NCBI RefSeq assembly: GCF_000003815.2
Contig: NC_049982.1
Location: forward strand, 5,169,469 to 5,226,489
Direction of reading: 5' to 3'
Origin: Branchiostoma floridae
Lineage: Eukaryota; Chordata; Leptocardii; Amphioxiformes; Branchiostomatidae
Length of the DNA stretch: 57,021 nt
Made by a program: the position numbers and the translations under genes. The notes beneath the pieces were generated by a model. The model did no database searches. It was not told the DNA's origin and was given only the letters and a program-made list of their open reading frames with translations. Below, one piece after another: positions 1 to 11,600 of this stretch (the stretch's first letter is position 1; every line of letters starts with the position of its first letter).

Positions 1-1649
1 CAGGTCATTAGAGAAGTGCAAGACAGTCTCAATTGGGTGAGAAGTATGGTTAATGATCTCATACTAGTATATGCCTTCCAGACTACAAGGGAGTTTTTAA
101 ACAAGTTCTGAGCAAGGATGTTATAAGGAATTGACTGACCTGATCTTAATATTGCAGAAACCTCAGGATAGATAAGCTTTTATTTAGCATAAAAGTTTAT
201 CTGAGTTGGTACATTACATTACAAGGGAAAAACTGTTCTCTAACTCTGGTAAGTAAAATTCTCTCATCAGAAACTTTCCTTCTCAATCATAGTCAATGTG
301 CTACTATTTGATAGTCCTGCATTTATTCTTGGCCTGTTGCAAATGCCAGTTATATATACTAGGAGGGTAGGAGGTGCGGAAGTGTGAATTATAGAGGCGG
401 GTAGAAATTATACAGAAAAGGTTGCAAAAGACCAACAAAATAAAATAATTGATTCATCTTCGTATAGATAACTCACAAATTAAAGTTACACACAAAGTAT
501 GAGTCAGTTGGCCATGACATGTTTAACAGCCTATGTTGTGCTTACACGGCTGTGGTGTTTTCATCAAATGAACTCCTCTGTTCGAATGCTCCTTCCATGC
601 ATGCATTGAAATACAGTACCAACGTGGCCAAGGATGAAAGGTCCTTGGTCAGCAACCTGAGATTTGTTTGATCTCATTCTGGTCCCTCTTTTCAACCTCC
701 TTGATCTGGTTGGTCATCTTTTGATCATCATAAGATATTAACACTTGAGTATAAATGGTATGGAATGCCATGAAGTTGTTATCATTGGCAAGTTTGTTCC
801 AGAGAATATTTCATAATCTAAAATTGGGCCTTATAACATTAGCCAGGAGCTTGCTTCCTCTAGTTGAAAATTCAAGTAAGTATGCGCTATTGTAATGCGG
901 GTTCAAAGTAAGGTCAGCTATTGTTCTAAAGATATGCAAATGATGCTGGTGTCCAATTAACAATAAGCACGAATCCAGGTCCAAACATCCTGGCTACCTG
1001 TAACTTGTAGTGTTGAGGATAAAAAGGCCTTCAATTTTCAAAGAGATTCGAACCCTGGAACTCAGAGGTCCATTATTATATATATAGAAGAAATTTCAGA
1101 AGAATGACAGAATTTCAGAAACCTAAGTTCACTTTAACACTAATATTTGAATTTAAAATGGTTAAACCAGTAGGGTAAATCAAGGTTGTATTCAATTTAG
1201 GGCTAAACTATGAACAATGTTTCTTAAAGTTTTGTGAAAATTTGATGGTCCTTTTTAAGAGCTTAAAAATATATCCACTTTAGCTAATAGACTGCTCAAA
1301 CCAAGGAGGTTTGATATTAAGGCACGGGAATGAAGTCAGCACCTCTGTGCCTTTCCAATCCAGCTGTGCCTTGCTGCCAGTTTGCCCTTCAAGCTGTGTT
1401 AAAAGTAAACAACTGCTGCTGGCTATCAGACCCCCTTCTGTCAGTAATGACCATGATAAAATCAGACCCGAGCGCTCGAAAATAAAAGCTGGTCCTTCTA
1501 GTTGTGGGGCTGCTATGCTAGTTTCAAAGTTGCCAAACTCCCTATTACTTTGTAAATGCCAGGGAAGTGACTCAAGTGAGTTTGCCATGGAAGGAAGGGT
1601 TGTCACCCTAGGCCCTGCCCTAGATATAGAGGAGGCTCTACATGTAGGG
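1..1649. other. No supportable gene; AT-rich noncoding DNA
   Basis: No frame reads like protein. Around 1300-1660 both strands are open for over 100 codons, but neither translation has recognisable domains or a sensible composition, so this is treated as chance. A GTTCGAA-type box B lookalike near 1046-1060 (minus) has no partner box A. Confidence 0.5.
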
Positions 1650-1745
1650 TAATCTCCAAGCAGATCCTGCATGGCATAAGACAGCACATAAGCTGGGGAA
1701 GGAGTTTAGCTGACAGAGGAGTAAATTGGCCACGCGTGGAGATTA
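1650..1745. mobile_element. Short TIR element, TAATCTCC family, copy 1 (96 bp)
   Basis: Begins TAATCTCCAAGCAGATC and ends in GGAGATTA, the inverse of its first eight bases. The right end is otherwise eroded compared with other copies. Flanks are CATGTAGGG (1641-1649) and CTTGTAGGG (1746-1754), a 9-bp target duplication with one mismatch. The internal stretch 'aaggagtttagctg' is shared with the copy at 2942. It is non-autonomous and has no coding capacity. Confidence 0.8.
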
Positions 1746-2170
1746 CTTGTAGGGATGTGTTGAAAAGGACAGTGCTCTGAGTGCTCTACAACATTAGCTA
1801 CTAGTAATCATTATTACATACATTTACTGTTTTCTGACTAACGCTGGGCCGGCCAGTTTGGTTTGAACATTGATTGGTTTTGGAGGGGGTGCCAGACTTA
1901 GATGATAATCGTAAATCAAACTGTCTCTTTTTTAATATTCTACATGTAGTTCTCAAGAAGATTTATAAGAATGGGACTCATCTGAGCAAGGTAATCCATC
2001 CCAAAAGTAAATTTTCAGGTTTCTGTCATTCTGAAATACCACTGACCAAGCAAGGACGTTATGATCAGACCCCCTTCGGTCAGCATTCATGGTACCAGAC
2101 CCGACTTTGTGGATATGAACAAGGCGTGAATTGTCTTGATTTGCATAGAGCTAACAAAAAGTGGCACAAC

Positions 2171-2394
2171 AAAATCTGCTTGGAAAGATTGCTCTTCAAG
2201 CAGAGGTTTGGCTCTGGCTGTTTTTAACATGCTTTTAGGCATTTTTGTCAAGTTTTCTATTTTAATATTGTACCGTTTCCTTCATGTCTGCTGGCCAAGG
2301 CCTTTAACACATCAAAAACAGCTAGAGCTGAACCTCTGCTTGGTATGAAAGATAGAATCTCTGTGTCATGCCGGTTACTCTCCAAGCAGAGGTT
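2171..2394. repeat. Inverted/direct repeats of CCAAGCAGAGGTT
   Basis: CAAGCAGAGGTTT (2197-2209) faces its inverse AACCTCTGCTTG (2331-2342), and a direct copy CCAAGCAGAGGTT follows at 2382-2394. ATCTGCTTGG also occurs near 2175. The core CCAAGCAGA is shared with the ends of the TAATCTCC transposon family, so this may be a decayed or related element. The association is inferred from the shared core only. Confidence 0.5.
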
Positions 2395-2599
2395 GGGCTA
2401 CAGTTTAGGCATTTTTCAACTTTTTGTTTGGCTTTTAATTTATACTGTGTTCCTCCTGTCCATTTGCGCGAAAAAAAAGTGCAAAATAGGAAGTTCGACA
2501 AAAACGCCTAAAGCACATCTGCTGGGTGAAGAGTTTTGGCAGATGTTGGATGTATGATATTCTTCTATAGGGTCTGGCCCAGGCAATGTCAAAAAATGA

Positions 2600-2850
2600 A
2601 TCTTAAATGTCTTGAGAAGGCAGTAAAGGTTAACACGCCTTCTCACATGCTGAACCACATCGTGAGGACTGGCTTGGAAGAAGTTGGCTTGAGGCCATCT
2701 TTCCCACTGACACAGAAGTGCAAGGGCCTTCACAATCTTGCACTTTTGAAACACAAGAGGCAAGTAGTTAAGTCTCCTGGCTCCCAGGATTTTAACCCGG
2801 GCCCACCAGCTCACATACCTAACACACTAACCACTCAGGCTAAAAGGTGA
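2600..2850 (-). mobile_element. tRNA-derived SINE (minus), decayed
   Basis: On the minus strand, TAGCCTGAGTGGTTA (box A-like, near 2829-2843) is followed by GGGTTAAAATCCTGG (box B-like, near 2785-2800) at tRNA-like spacing, giving an internal RNA polymerase III promoter. The body would extend toward lower coordinates, with an unclear 3' end. Box B deviates from GTTCGAATCC, so the copy is probably inactive. Confidence 0.5.
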
Positions 2851-2941
2851 CAAACCAGACCATGTTAGACTGGTCAGTTGGTGCCTTTTGAACCCCACTT
2901 TTGCACAGTGATTCTTTGTCTGTGATCAGCACTTAACCTCT

Positions 2942-3076
2942 AAATCTCCAAGCAGATCTTGCGGTGTCATAAGGATAGGGAAGGAGTTTAGCTGGCACAA
3001 AACTCCTCTGCTGGCTTGACTCCTTCCCCAGCTTATAATACTATCTTATGCTACCGCAAGATCTGCTTGGAGATTA
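2942..3076. mobile_element. TIR element, TAATCTCC family, copy 2 (135 bp)
   Basis: The long inverted arms are almost the whole element: AAATCTCCAAGCAGATC at the left and GATCTGCTTGGAGATTA at the right, continuing inward through CTTGCGG / CCGCAAG and the CATAAGA motif. The target duplication is TTAACCTCT / TGAACCTCT (2933-2941, 3077-3085; 8 of 9 match). A transcript could fold into one hairpin. There is no ORF. Confidence 0.85.
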
Positions 3077-3085
3077 TGAACCTCT

Positions 3086-4850
3086 GTCTTACTGAAGCTG
3101 CATTCCTTCATGGACTTTCAAATGCCTTCAAACACATCATGTTTCTTAATATTGCCACTAAGTTTCCTACGGATCCCCTGATCATCCCAAATATGTATCA
3201 AGACTTGGCTGCCAGAAAAAAAAAGATTTTATGATTCAGAAACGTGGCTGAAATATCAGATTCATGTCTGAAAACGTTCACTTTCCTCAGTGACGCCACA
3301 AAGTATGACCCCACGTACCTGGATGTAACCTGGATCCAAGCTTTAATGGTATATAATTATGAGAAGTTGTCTGGCTATAGTGCTGTGCACAGCACTGTCT
3401 AATTTCCCATTTTTCCAAATTCTAAGGTTGCCATTAGTAGGTAGTCCAAAAGCGTTGAGCCCGATCAAGTTGGTGAGATCAAGGAGGATCAAGGAACTTT
3501 TATTGATGAAAGCTTCTTGATCTGACTTGAATCCTGTAATCCATCCCAGAAGTGAATTTTCAGGTTTCTTCAACTTTAAAGTTCTAATCTGAAATTTTCT
3601 TTGCCTGACCAAGGACGTTTAATATATTATGAAACTTCCTTGGCCCAAGGAGGTTTAAAAAATCATTTCAACCTCCTTGCTTGGCCTGACTGCCCACCAG
3701 GCTCTATAAAGCAGTTGTGTATAGAAATTTCACAGTGTTTTGGGAAGGTCCCTGTGGGACTTGCTGATAACTTGCTAATTGGAAAGCATGCCTTGACAAT
3801 AACTGACCTCCTTTCAACCCGCATAACAATGTGCATAATTACCAAAAAGAGGAAGGTAAGCGCATTATATACAGCCTGCCCATGTAGTTAAGGATTTGGA
3901 ACCTAAACTACAAATAATCTCTGGAACAAACTTTTGCCTGATGTTTCTATTCAAATGAATCACCGGTAACAGCTTCATGGCATTCATGGCTTCCTGTTAA
4001 ATTGTTAATGGTCCAAAAGATAACGGTACTTTGTACCAGATCAAAACCCAGGTTATCATAAAGTTTGGTTATCAAAAAGTTTGTTGTTACTTTGTCGGCC
4101 TTTCATCTTTTCAACACCTCTCTATAGCACATGCTAGCACTTGCAAGATAGTCCATAGGCCAGGACCCCAAATTTCACCTATCAATACCCTATGCGAACT
4201 GCAGTGGCAAATTAGTCATTATTCTTATTATAAGGCCTGTGGCATATATTTTGACGTGACAGCCATTCTGGTTTGGTAGCTTTATTCTGGCTATCAGTAT
4301 CTGATATCAGCCTTCAAACCTATCACCATCTAAATGATCAGGAAATTTTTTTGTCTTAAACCAAGGAGCTTTTTATCAATAAAATCACAAGAGACCTAGG
4401 CCTGGGGTAGCCAAGAGTAAAGATTACCAAAGGCAAATAGTAAAGACTAAAAATCTATTCCATTAGGTTGCTGTTGGAAAATCTAGGTTAGGTCAGTGAG
4501 CTCAGAGCTTTAAAACTCCTTTGTGATATGCAAGGTAAAGGAAGGAAGTTAAACCTCCTTGGGTAAACTTAGTCTACTTCTTAATTACCAAGTTGTAACT
4601 ACCATTCATTTCTCTAATTACCTGTCATTATAAATTAGTGCATGCATTGTTGTTGCTGGATTTTGAACACCTACATGTAGGTGCAAAGGAGATTAGAGAA
4701 TGGCTTCTCTAAAGATGGGTGAGAAAGGGGAGGGGAAAGGGATTATCACACTCTTGTCATAAAAAGGCCTTTGTCACAATATCAAGGACTTTAAAGCATG
4801 AAAAGAGTTACAGCTGAGGAAAGGGTGTTACTGGTCAATTGTTCTTTTAA
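3086..4850. other. No supportable gene; old dispersed repeats
   Basis: 3536-3640 resembles 1985-2065 (shared 'taatccatccca.aagt.aattttcaggtttct' pattern and a following 'gaccaa..aaggacgtt'), so both are copies of one old interspersed repeat. A local hairpin of CCAAGGAGGTTT against its inverse lies at 3645-3690. The ORF at 3601-3891 has no recognisable content. Confidence 0.4.
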
Positions 4851-4890
4851 CTGATCGGATCTGGTGATGGGTGATATATCATTTCAATTA

Positions 4891-4966
4891 GACACCTAGA
4901 AATGCATTAAAAACAGCTGTTTAAATAGAGATTCATTAAACACCAGTGAATGAATTTCTAGGTGTC
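4891..4966. repeat. Inverted repeat, GACACCTAGAAAT arms
   Basis: GACACCTAGAAATGCATT (4891-4908) is answered by AATGAATTTCTAGGTGTC (4949-4966), 16 of 18 paired. Weaker symmetry continues outward (GATCGGATC near 4853, CCGGATCGG near 4974). It could be the core of a small MITE, but no target duplication was found. Confidence 0.5.
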
Positions 4967-5430
4967 CACGTACCCGGATCGGGACACTTCTATGTGTTAT
5001 GGCATCGCATGACAGGTCAATGCCACATATATGATAATAGATGATCAATGTTGCACCCTGAGGGGTTTATCATATAAAGCCTGGTTGATTTCTATAACCC
5101 AAAGATACCAGCGATCAGCATGGCTAACAAAGAACAGAAGATGAGCACAATTTTTTACTATAGTTTAGAATTCAGTAAATAGTTACTGGAAGTCCCCAAA
5201 ATAATTTCATCAGGTTGGTAGACCATAGGATAGGAGTTCAAATCCTTTCATGTAGAAAAAGTGTATACGGTCAGTAGCATTCTGAGAAGTTCAAGTTTTC
5301 TTGTTAATGTGGGCCCCCTTACATGAGGGTCTGCAAGAGAGGGGGTTGTCTTGGTAATGCTTAACGGTGAATTCAGAAGGCGGAGTAACGCTTAACGATA
5401 AATTCAGGAGGAGTTGCAAAGCATAATGCG

Positions 5431-5469
5431 CAATCCTTTCGTACAAGGCTAGGATTGTTGTACGAAAAG
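5431..5469. repeat. Hairpin around TTTCGTACAA, next to a short duplication
   Basis: CAATCC-TTTCGTACAA pairs with TTGTACGAAA, and AGGATTG lies in the loop side. Just upstream, about 40 bp is tandemly repeated ('taatgcttaacggtgaattcag', then a near copy ending at about 5409). The downstream 'aaaattttcagcacgtggag' and 'gcgccgaaggc' (5645-5675) resemble subterminal sequence of marine-invertebrate hAT elements, so this may be a hAT remnant. Confidence 0.35.
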
Positions 5470-5724
5470 CTGACTAGCTAATGACAATGTGAGAAGAAAA
5501 AGATGTCCAGAACCCGGAGGAATGACAGGCAATGTCAGCTGCCTTCATGACATTGCTTAGCTTGGGCAGAGATCCCACTACAGAGGTTACGCGGGCGGCA
5601 GTAAATCCATTTTGGGGTGGGGGTAGAAGTGAACTTTTGCTGACAAAATTTTCAGCACGTGGAGCGCCGAAGGCATAACGCATCGCACCAGAGGCCTGAA
5701 AATCTTGACCCTCTGAAATGCTAT

Positions 5725-6775
5725 TTCTTGCATTTTAACTAAGATAAGTTAATGACATTTCCATCAAAATTACACATAGTTAAAGTTGCTGGGAGCAAGC
5801 ACCCCCCCCCGCCCCCAACTCCCGGCATATTTTCATCATTTTCAACACCGCATACTCCTATGCAGAGGGATTACATACTCCTTCTGGCAAATGTCTGGTC
5901 CCTCTGCTTGCTTACGTTAGCTTTTCGGTTACTTTGGGCTTCGCGACAAACCAGCTGTCAGCCAATCAGAGAAGATGCCTTTCAGTTTTCTAAAGGGAAA
6001 TCTTGTACTAAGTAAGGCAAGTCCTATTCGTGACCGATGCTATCGTCACAACGTTCCATGCCAGGGCGGTTTGTCCGTCCGGTTCTGCGTCAAACTGAGA
6101 ATAAGGTACCAATTTTGTGATCAGTATTATAGGAACTGTGGGTAGAGGGCGATCGCTGCCTCACCGAATATTACCCCAAAACATGTAGAAACCATCATCC
6201 TCTTGCTGCGGTAACAATTTCGTCAGCATGCATATTGGCAATTAAACTCTATCTTATGCATGGTACAGGTGCTAATGGAGGTACTACAAAAAATAATGTA
6301 GATCCATTTCTTTGCTGACTTCTGATCCTATAAATGTTTTTACTTAGCTTATGTATGCTGGATGGATAGTTCTTGGGCACTCAACTTGGCTTAGATACTC
6401 ATAAAATGTCAGTATTGAGGTTAAAGAAAAAATAGAAGAGGTTCCTAATAGTAATTGCCACAGCTTCCATACCTCTGAAAAATATGAGTACCTCTGAAAA
6501 AATATGAGTAACCATTGCAGGACAGGCATTTTGTTAAAGACAAGTTAATTCATAGGGCAGTTTTTTTTTCTAATGCCTCAGGCATCTCCGGCAACATAAT
6601 CAATAAAACTAGGAATTGAAACAATAAACAATGCGTCCAATATATATCTATTTTAGACATTGAAAGTCAAGGCTAAAACAGCTAATGAAATTGGCACAGT
6701 TTAACAGTTTCAAAACAAAATCAAATGCATACAGAACTCTTCCTGTCATTGCTTTAGATATTAATTTTAAGGTCA
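5725..6775. other. No supportable gene
   Basis: Contains a C10-G-C5 run near 5801 and ordinary AT-rich DNA. The ORFs at 5752-6015 and 6344-6529 have no recognisable domains. Confidence 0.4.
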
Positions 6776-6777
6776 TT

Positions 6778-6953
6778 TCTGCAGGAATTCCTGCAGAAAT
6801 TCCTGCAGAAAACATTCTTCCTGCAGGAATTTACCTTTGTCCTGCAGGAAATTTCTGCAGGAATTCCTGCAGGAAAAAGTTTTTCCTGCAGGAATTCCTG
6901 CAGGAAAAATGCTTCCTGCAGGAATTCCTGCAGGACTTCCTGCAGGAAGAAAA
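6778..6953. repeat. Self-complementary minisatellite of CCTGCAGG / GAATTC
   Basis: About 175 bp is built from two palindromes, CTGCAG (12 occurrences, most inside CCTGCAGG) and GAATTC or close variants, joined by short A- or T-rich spacers. Every unit is its own reverse complement, so the array reads almost alike on both strands and can fold into many alternative hairpins. All short ORFs across it (FLQEFLQE-like on both strands) follow from the repeat and are not evidence of a protein. Confidence 0.9.
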
Positions 6954-7386
6954 TTTTCAAAATGAATATTCATGAAAGTTATTATCATATTTCACAACTG
7001 TACATCATACTTGTCAATCATATGTAAAGACTTTTCACCAAGTGCTTTTATATTGAAAATATAAGCCCATTTCAAAATGGGAAAAGTGGAATTCCAAACT
7101 TATTGTGGAGCCTCTTAAAAATTGTTGTTGTTGTTTTACGTCTAGATTATTTCACTAGACTAGTGCTGAGTAACACATGATCCACTAGTATTTTTGAGTC
7201 AATTGTCTCTCTTGGTATTTTAATCTTGGTGCCTTGTGTTTGACAGTTGCTGAAGGCATTTCTAGGAGAGCACGTCAAATCTGTAAAGTAGCGCAGATAG
7301 GTAGACAGATGATATTTACAAAATGTACCTGGATTTGCCTGGATTTGCCATTAGTTTGCCATAGGATTAAAATCTATTACTATTTA

Positions 7387-8290
7387 TCCAAATTGTATCC
7401 ACTTACCAGTAGTTCTGCTAAAGCACTACTAAGAACCCGCTCACGCCTCTCTCTCATAGAGTCTCAAAAAAAAAAGAGAAGAAGAAAGAATCAATTAAAA
7501 ACTTCCTGAACCTTCTTCTTGAATAAACCAACCACCTGATTCAGGAAATATACTAATCTCCAAGCAGATCCTACAATGGCATAAAATAGTACCAAACTGG
7601 CCAAGGAGTGTAGTCTGCCAAGAGGTGTCCATTTGCCATGTAGAATCTGCATCCAGTCGGCTAGAACAAAGGCTATTAACATCCAATTGTTTCCCAATCA
7701 AACTGTGCTTGCACTGTAGGTGCTAATTGCCCTCCTTCCTGTTTGGTGCTAACTTCCAACTGGGACATGTGTTAGTCACTGAATTTGTCCCAGTGCATGT
7801 CGCTCGTAAAATAATTAGCACATGGCAAAAGGGAGGGGCAGCAACACCATTGTTGAATAGAAATGCTCCTCCTTGTTTCAGTGGAGGCAGATCTCCGGTA
7901 GCGAAACACACTCCTAAGCCGGCTTCACTCCTCTGGTAGCTTTTGATACTATCTTATGCTACCGTAGGATCTGCTTGGAGATTAGAAATATACAACCTTT
8001 TACTGGTAGGCAGAGCTAATCAATAATACCACAATGACACCTGTCACCAACCAATCAGACTGATCCAAATTGTAACCTCTTAGTACCAGTATATTTCTGG
8101 GTTGAGAACCCATCACACCTCTCTCTCTCTCTCAAAAAAAAGAAGAAGAAAGAATCAATTAAAAACTTCTTGAGTCTCCTCTTGAATAAACCAACCACCT
8201 GATTCAGAAAATATATACAACCTTTTACAGGTAGGTAGAGATAATCAATAATACCACAATGACACCTGTCACTAACAAATCAGACTGCTT
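7387..8290. repeat. Tandem duplication (about 230-bp unit), one copy split by a transposon
   Basis: Copy A runs 7387-7553 and resumes at 7985 to about 8050. Copy B runs 8064-8290. They share CCAAATTGTA, the CTCTCTC / poly-A / AGAAGAAAGAATCAATT segment, AATAAACCAACCACCTGATT and a tail through AATAATACCACAATGACACC. Copy B is uninterrupted at the position where copy A holds the element at 7554-7984, so it serves as the empty site. Confidence 0.85.
7554..7984. mobile_element. TIR element, TAATCTCC family, copy 3 (431 bp), with empty site
   Basis: TAATCTCCAAGCAGATC opens and GATCTGCTTGGAGATTA closes the element. Arms extend inward past CCTAC / GTAGG to TATGC...GATAGTA. The target duplication GAAATATAC is exact on both sides (7545-7553, 7985-7993). 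The paralogous empty site (8207-8218) reads GAAAATATATAC. No transposase frame exists in the 431 bp, so it is non-autonomous. Confidence 0.92.
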
Positions 8291-8299
8291 ACACCCAGG

Positions 8300-9348
8300 G
8301 CCTGCTCTGGAGCCAGGCTGTCTGCCTCCATGTGAAACTCCTGCTCCAAACTTCATTTGCACAGAAAAGGCTCCTGTACAGGAGAGGCCAGGAGGTTGAT
8401 GTGCAGATAGTGGGCTGATGTAGTAAGATGCGTGAAATTGACTCAAACATGGGTGGCCCAGGTGTGGAGCCACAACATCTGGAGCCTACCAAGGAGTTGT
8501 GCAAGATTTTTCATCGATCAAGAAAGCTATGGTGATGAAAAGTTATGTTATATAGCTTATGAAATATTATATAATGCGGAACTTCAAATGTTGTGGCCAA
8601 GATGCATATTTTCAGTAGATGTTAGGCAAACCAATAAATGAATAAACAAATTATATCTATCTTTTATGATTATGTGGAGATTCCGAGCGAGCTTGCCGGG
8701 GTGAGTGAGTGAGAATAATTCTCAAACTATAATCTAGCTCAAGAGTTTTTCTCAGGCTGGCCGAAGGGAAGTTTCCTTGGGAGTATGTTGGCCTGGGAGC
8801 AAAAAGACTGATACTTGCAGTTTGAATTCCTCCAGGCTGAAAACAAGTTTTAATTTAAGGGGAAAGCAGAAAGAGAAAATGCACAGTATGCGCATGTAGT
8901 AGAACCAGCTGAATAATCTATCAGTCGAACCCAATAACCCAGGATCTAGAGTTAGCTTTTACTAGAGACTAGAGTAGACACTTGTGATATATTGTTTTTA
9001 CACTGTTGTGTTGCAATTAGCCCACGGGCAAGAATTTGCAATAAACTTTACAATAATGAAGACGATGATGAAAGGCGATAAAAACAATTGGGTAATGCTT
9101 TCAGTTTTGACAAACTGATCTGTATTTGTCAGGGGAAATTTTCCAAATCTGCAAAAAATGCACAGCCACTCTCCCCAAACACTCCTCTGAAGCTGATCAT
9201 CCAACTGAATATGTAGGAACACATCTCACAAGCTCCTGGGTGTTCCCTGGTGAGTTAACCAATCAGCTCCTGCTCCCACAGGCACACGAGGCAAGCTGGA
9301 AGTAATAAAAGCAGGCAGCAAAATGGGTTTACATGGGCTCAAGTACTC
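8300..9348. other. No supportable gene
   Basis: A CCAAT box (AACCAATCAG, about 9257) and an ATAAAAG (about 9306) are spaced like a weak promoter, but nothing downstream is gene-like. The local ORFs are short and featureless. Confidence 0.35.
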
Positions 9349-10870
9349 TGTGATAAAAAGTGGGCACTCACAGAGTATTCACTGTCCCATTCATAGCAAG
9401 ACTTAAGATGTATGGCAGTATCTTATTTATTCTTCTATCCTTGAATGAACTTGCTGTATGGAGAAAGAACACTTCAGAATCCTTCTGACTTTGTACTTGG
9501 TGATAAAAAGTGGGCACTCAAAAAAGAAGTTTTAAGCATATTCATCCACACCATTCACAGCAAAACTTCAAGTGTATGGCTGTATCTTTTATCTTTTTTT
9601 CTTTATTGACTCTTCTACCCTTCAACGAACTTGCTTTCTGGCATGAATGGAGAAAGAATACTTCAGAATCCTTTTGACTTTGAAGTTTGAACTTGGTCGT
9701 TGGTGTGGAAATGGGTGTACATCAGCCCAAGAATCTTTTGTACGAAAAGAAGAGCATTTCAAAGAGTTCTACAGATCGATTCTCCATCTAACTTTCTGTT
9801 AAGACTCGTCTTGAGCGTGTCTACTCTATATGCGGTGTTGACATTGATTTTTCTTCCCTCTGACTTGTTGGCTGGTTGGCATAGACAGAGAAAGAATAAA
9901 ACAGTTGAGATTAGAACTCTTTTGAACTTGCTGGTCTGCATGGTGGGTTTCATGTCTGCTAGTAGTTTTACTTTTGAAGTTGCCCACTTGTGCAGAAAGA
10001 GGAAAAGCATAGAAAGTTTGAATTGTCCATTGCCAATGCCTGTATTAGTGAGTAATGCTTATAACCCAGAGTTAGAGCAGTGCAGGACCTGTCTAACTTT
10101 GAACTTGTTCGTTGGCATGGATGAAGAAATGGACTTTTAAAGCTGCTCAAGTACAAATGATGAAAAGAAAGCATTTCAAAGAGTAGCACTGAACGATTCT
10201 TCAGGAAGACTCAGTTGAGTGTCTACTGCAACACTTCTATTGATTTATCTTTTAACTTGCTGGTTGGCAAGGATTTACAGAGAACATCATTTAGAATAAG
10301 CTAATCTTTGAAGTTGCTTGCTGACTTGGATAGAAAAAGAATTATTTTTCCTTTGAACAGCTAGCTGGCACAGTTAGAGAAGGGATGGGGTGGTTTATTA
10401 GAACTCTTAAACTTTTGAACTTTCTTGCTATTCAAAGAATACATACATGTAAAGAATTGTTTTGACTGAGAACATGCAAGCTGGCATGGATGGAAACAAG
10501 AATACAGTACAAACATCGAGAACGATGTCTTTGAAAGTTTTAACCTGCTAGATGAAACACAATAGGACAGTTTAGAATTCTATTAACTTTTGAACTTGCC
10601 TCCTGACATTCAAGAATATAACAGGTAAAACAATATTTTTTGTTTGTTTGAGCACGCAAGCTGGCATGGATGGAAAAAGAATAATACAGTGCAAAAGTCT
10701 TTTTTTACTTTTGAACCAGCTTGCTGGCATGGACAGAAACAGAATACTCCGGTTTAGAATTATTTTGCATTTAAATAAAAGTACCTGCTTGTATGGATAG
10801 AAAAAGAATACAAAAGTTTAGTTCTGAACTTTCAGTAGCTGGCTTGGACTTAGGAAGAGAAGAGCCACTT
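9349..10870. repeat. Degenerate tandem array with GAACTTGC...GGCATGGAT core
   Basis: Two clear copies start with GTGATAAAAAGTGGGCACTC (9350 and 9501). Beyond them the phrase GAACTTGC-TGGCATGGAT-AGAAAAAGAATAC recurs about ten times at irregular 70-120 bp spacing down to about 10.86 kb, with growing divergence. The 146-codon ORF at 9700-10140 lies wholly inside and is explained by the array. Confidence 0.7.
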
Positions 10871-11370
10871 CATGTGCACTACCTTAGAACTTGCTTCCTT
10901 CTGTGGAAGGAGGCCCAGAGGCATTGTCTTTGATCAGGGAAAGAGAAGCTGAGTTGAAAGCAAGTTGAACAAGAACTTAGTAGAAGTGTAATGCTTCAGT
11001 CAAGGTGTAACGCTTTTCCATTAGCTATAGTGTGATGCGGCTTTGCCCCTGCATTTTTCTAGGGGAGATAACATAGTGACGAACGTTTACAAAACAACTT
11101 CAGAATTCTTCTTCCTTTGCCTTTACTTATCTCTGTGGGCAGTGAAGGGGAGTTGAGGACATGAGTAACCATAATTAGTGGTTCATGTTTACAAAACAGA
11201 GTAAAGAACAGTACAGTGAGTGTTCCAGCTCTTCATGGTGGTGGTTTTGTACAGAAGTGTTATTCTTAGAGCAGCCTGCCCACCATGATAGAATACCAAC
11301 AGGTCATCAGGGTGTTGTTTTTCAAGGTCGAGAACCCCCCAGATGAGAGAGTGCCGACTCCCTCTTAACA

Positions 11371-11600
11371 TTAACCTTGAGATGACCTTACATGCAAAGA
11401 GACAAGTTGTTTGAACATCTTAAAGGAGATGTCTGTCAAGGTGTCTATGTCTTTGAAGCGCTTGTCATCCTGATCTTCCGACTTGTCCATATTTGACCTT
11501 GCAGGAAGATGCTGTACTCTTTGTCTTACCACTGTTATTGTAACAATGGCTTCTGCTAATGATCCAGAGGGCTTGTGTTGTTTAACGTAAATTGTCCACT
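11371..11600 (-). CDS. Candidate exon(s) of an unrecognised gene (minus)
   Basis: On the minus strand, CAG|AG at 11601 opens a 71-bp segment ending at 11530 with a GTG|GTAAGA donor-like site. It reads EWTIYVKQHKPSGSLAEAIV and onward, which looks more protein-like than its surroundings. The same frame stays open to 11371 through an acidic, charged stretch (MDKSEDQDDKRFKDIDTLTD). A second open frame (11189-11371, containing LEKQHPDDLLVFYHGGQ) lies just downstream. No domain was recognised and no start or terminal exon is visible. Chance is still the more likely explanation. Confidence 0.22.

Noticed and set aside
1036-1062. Box-B-like TTCGAACCC near 1050
   Set aside because: No box A at the required distance on either strand.
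1280-1687. 135-codon minus ORF opposite a 113-codon plus ORF
   Set aside because: Both strands are open over the same DNA and neither has recognisable content; it overlaps a transposon copy.
5205-5260. tRNA-like stretch with GGAGTTCAAATCC
   Set aside because: Only a box-B lookalike; no credible box A or cloverleaf.
6685-6988. FLQEFLQE-type ORFs on both strands
   Set aside because: Product of the palindromic CCTGCAGG/GAATTC minisatellite.
9700-10140. 146-codon plus-strand ORF with possible membrane segments
   Set aside because: It lies inside the degenerate GAACTTGC array, and its hydrophobic look comes from T-rich repeat text.
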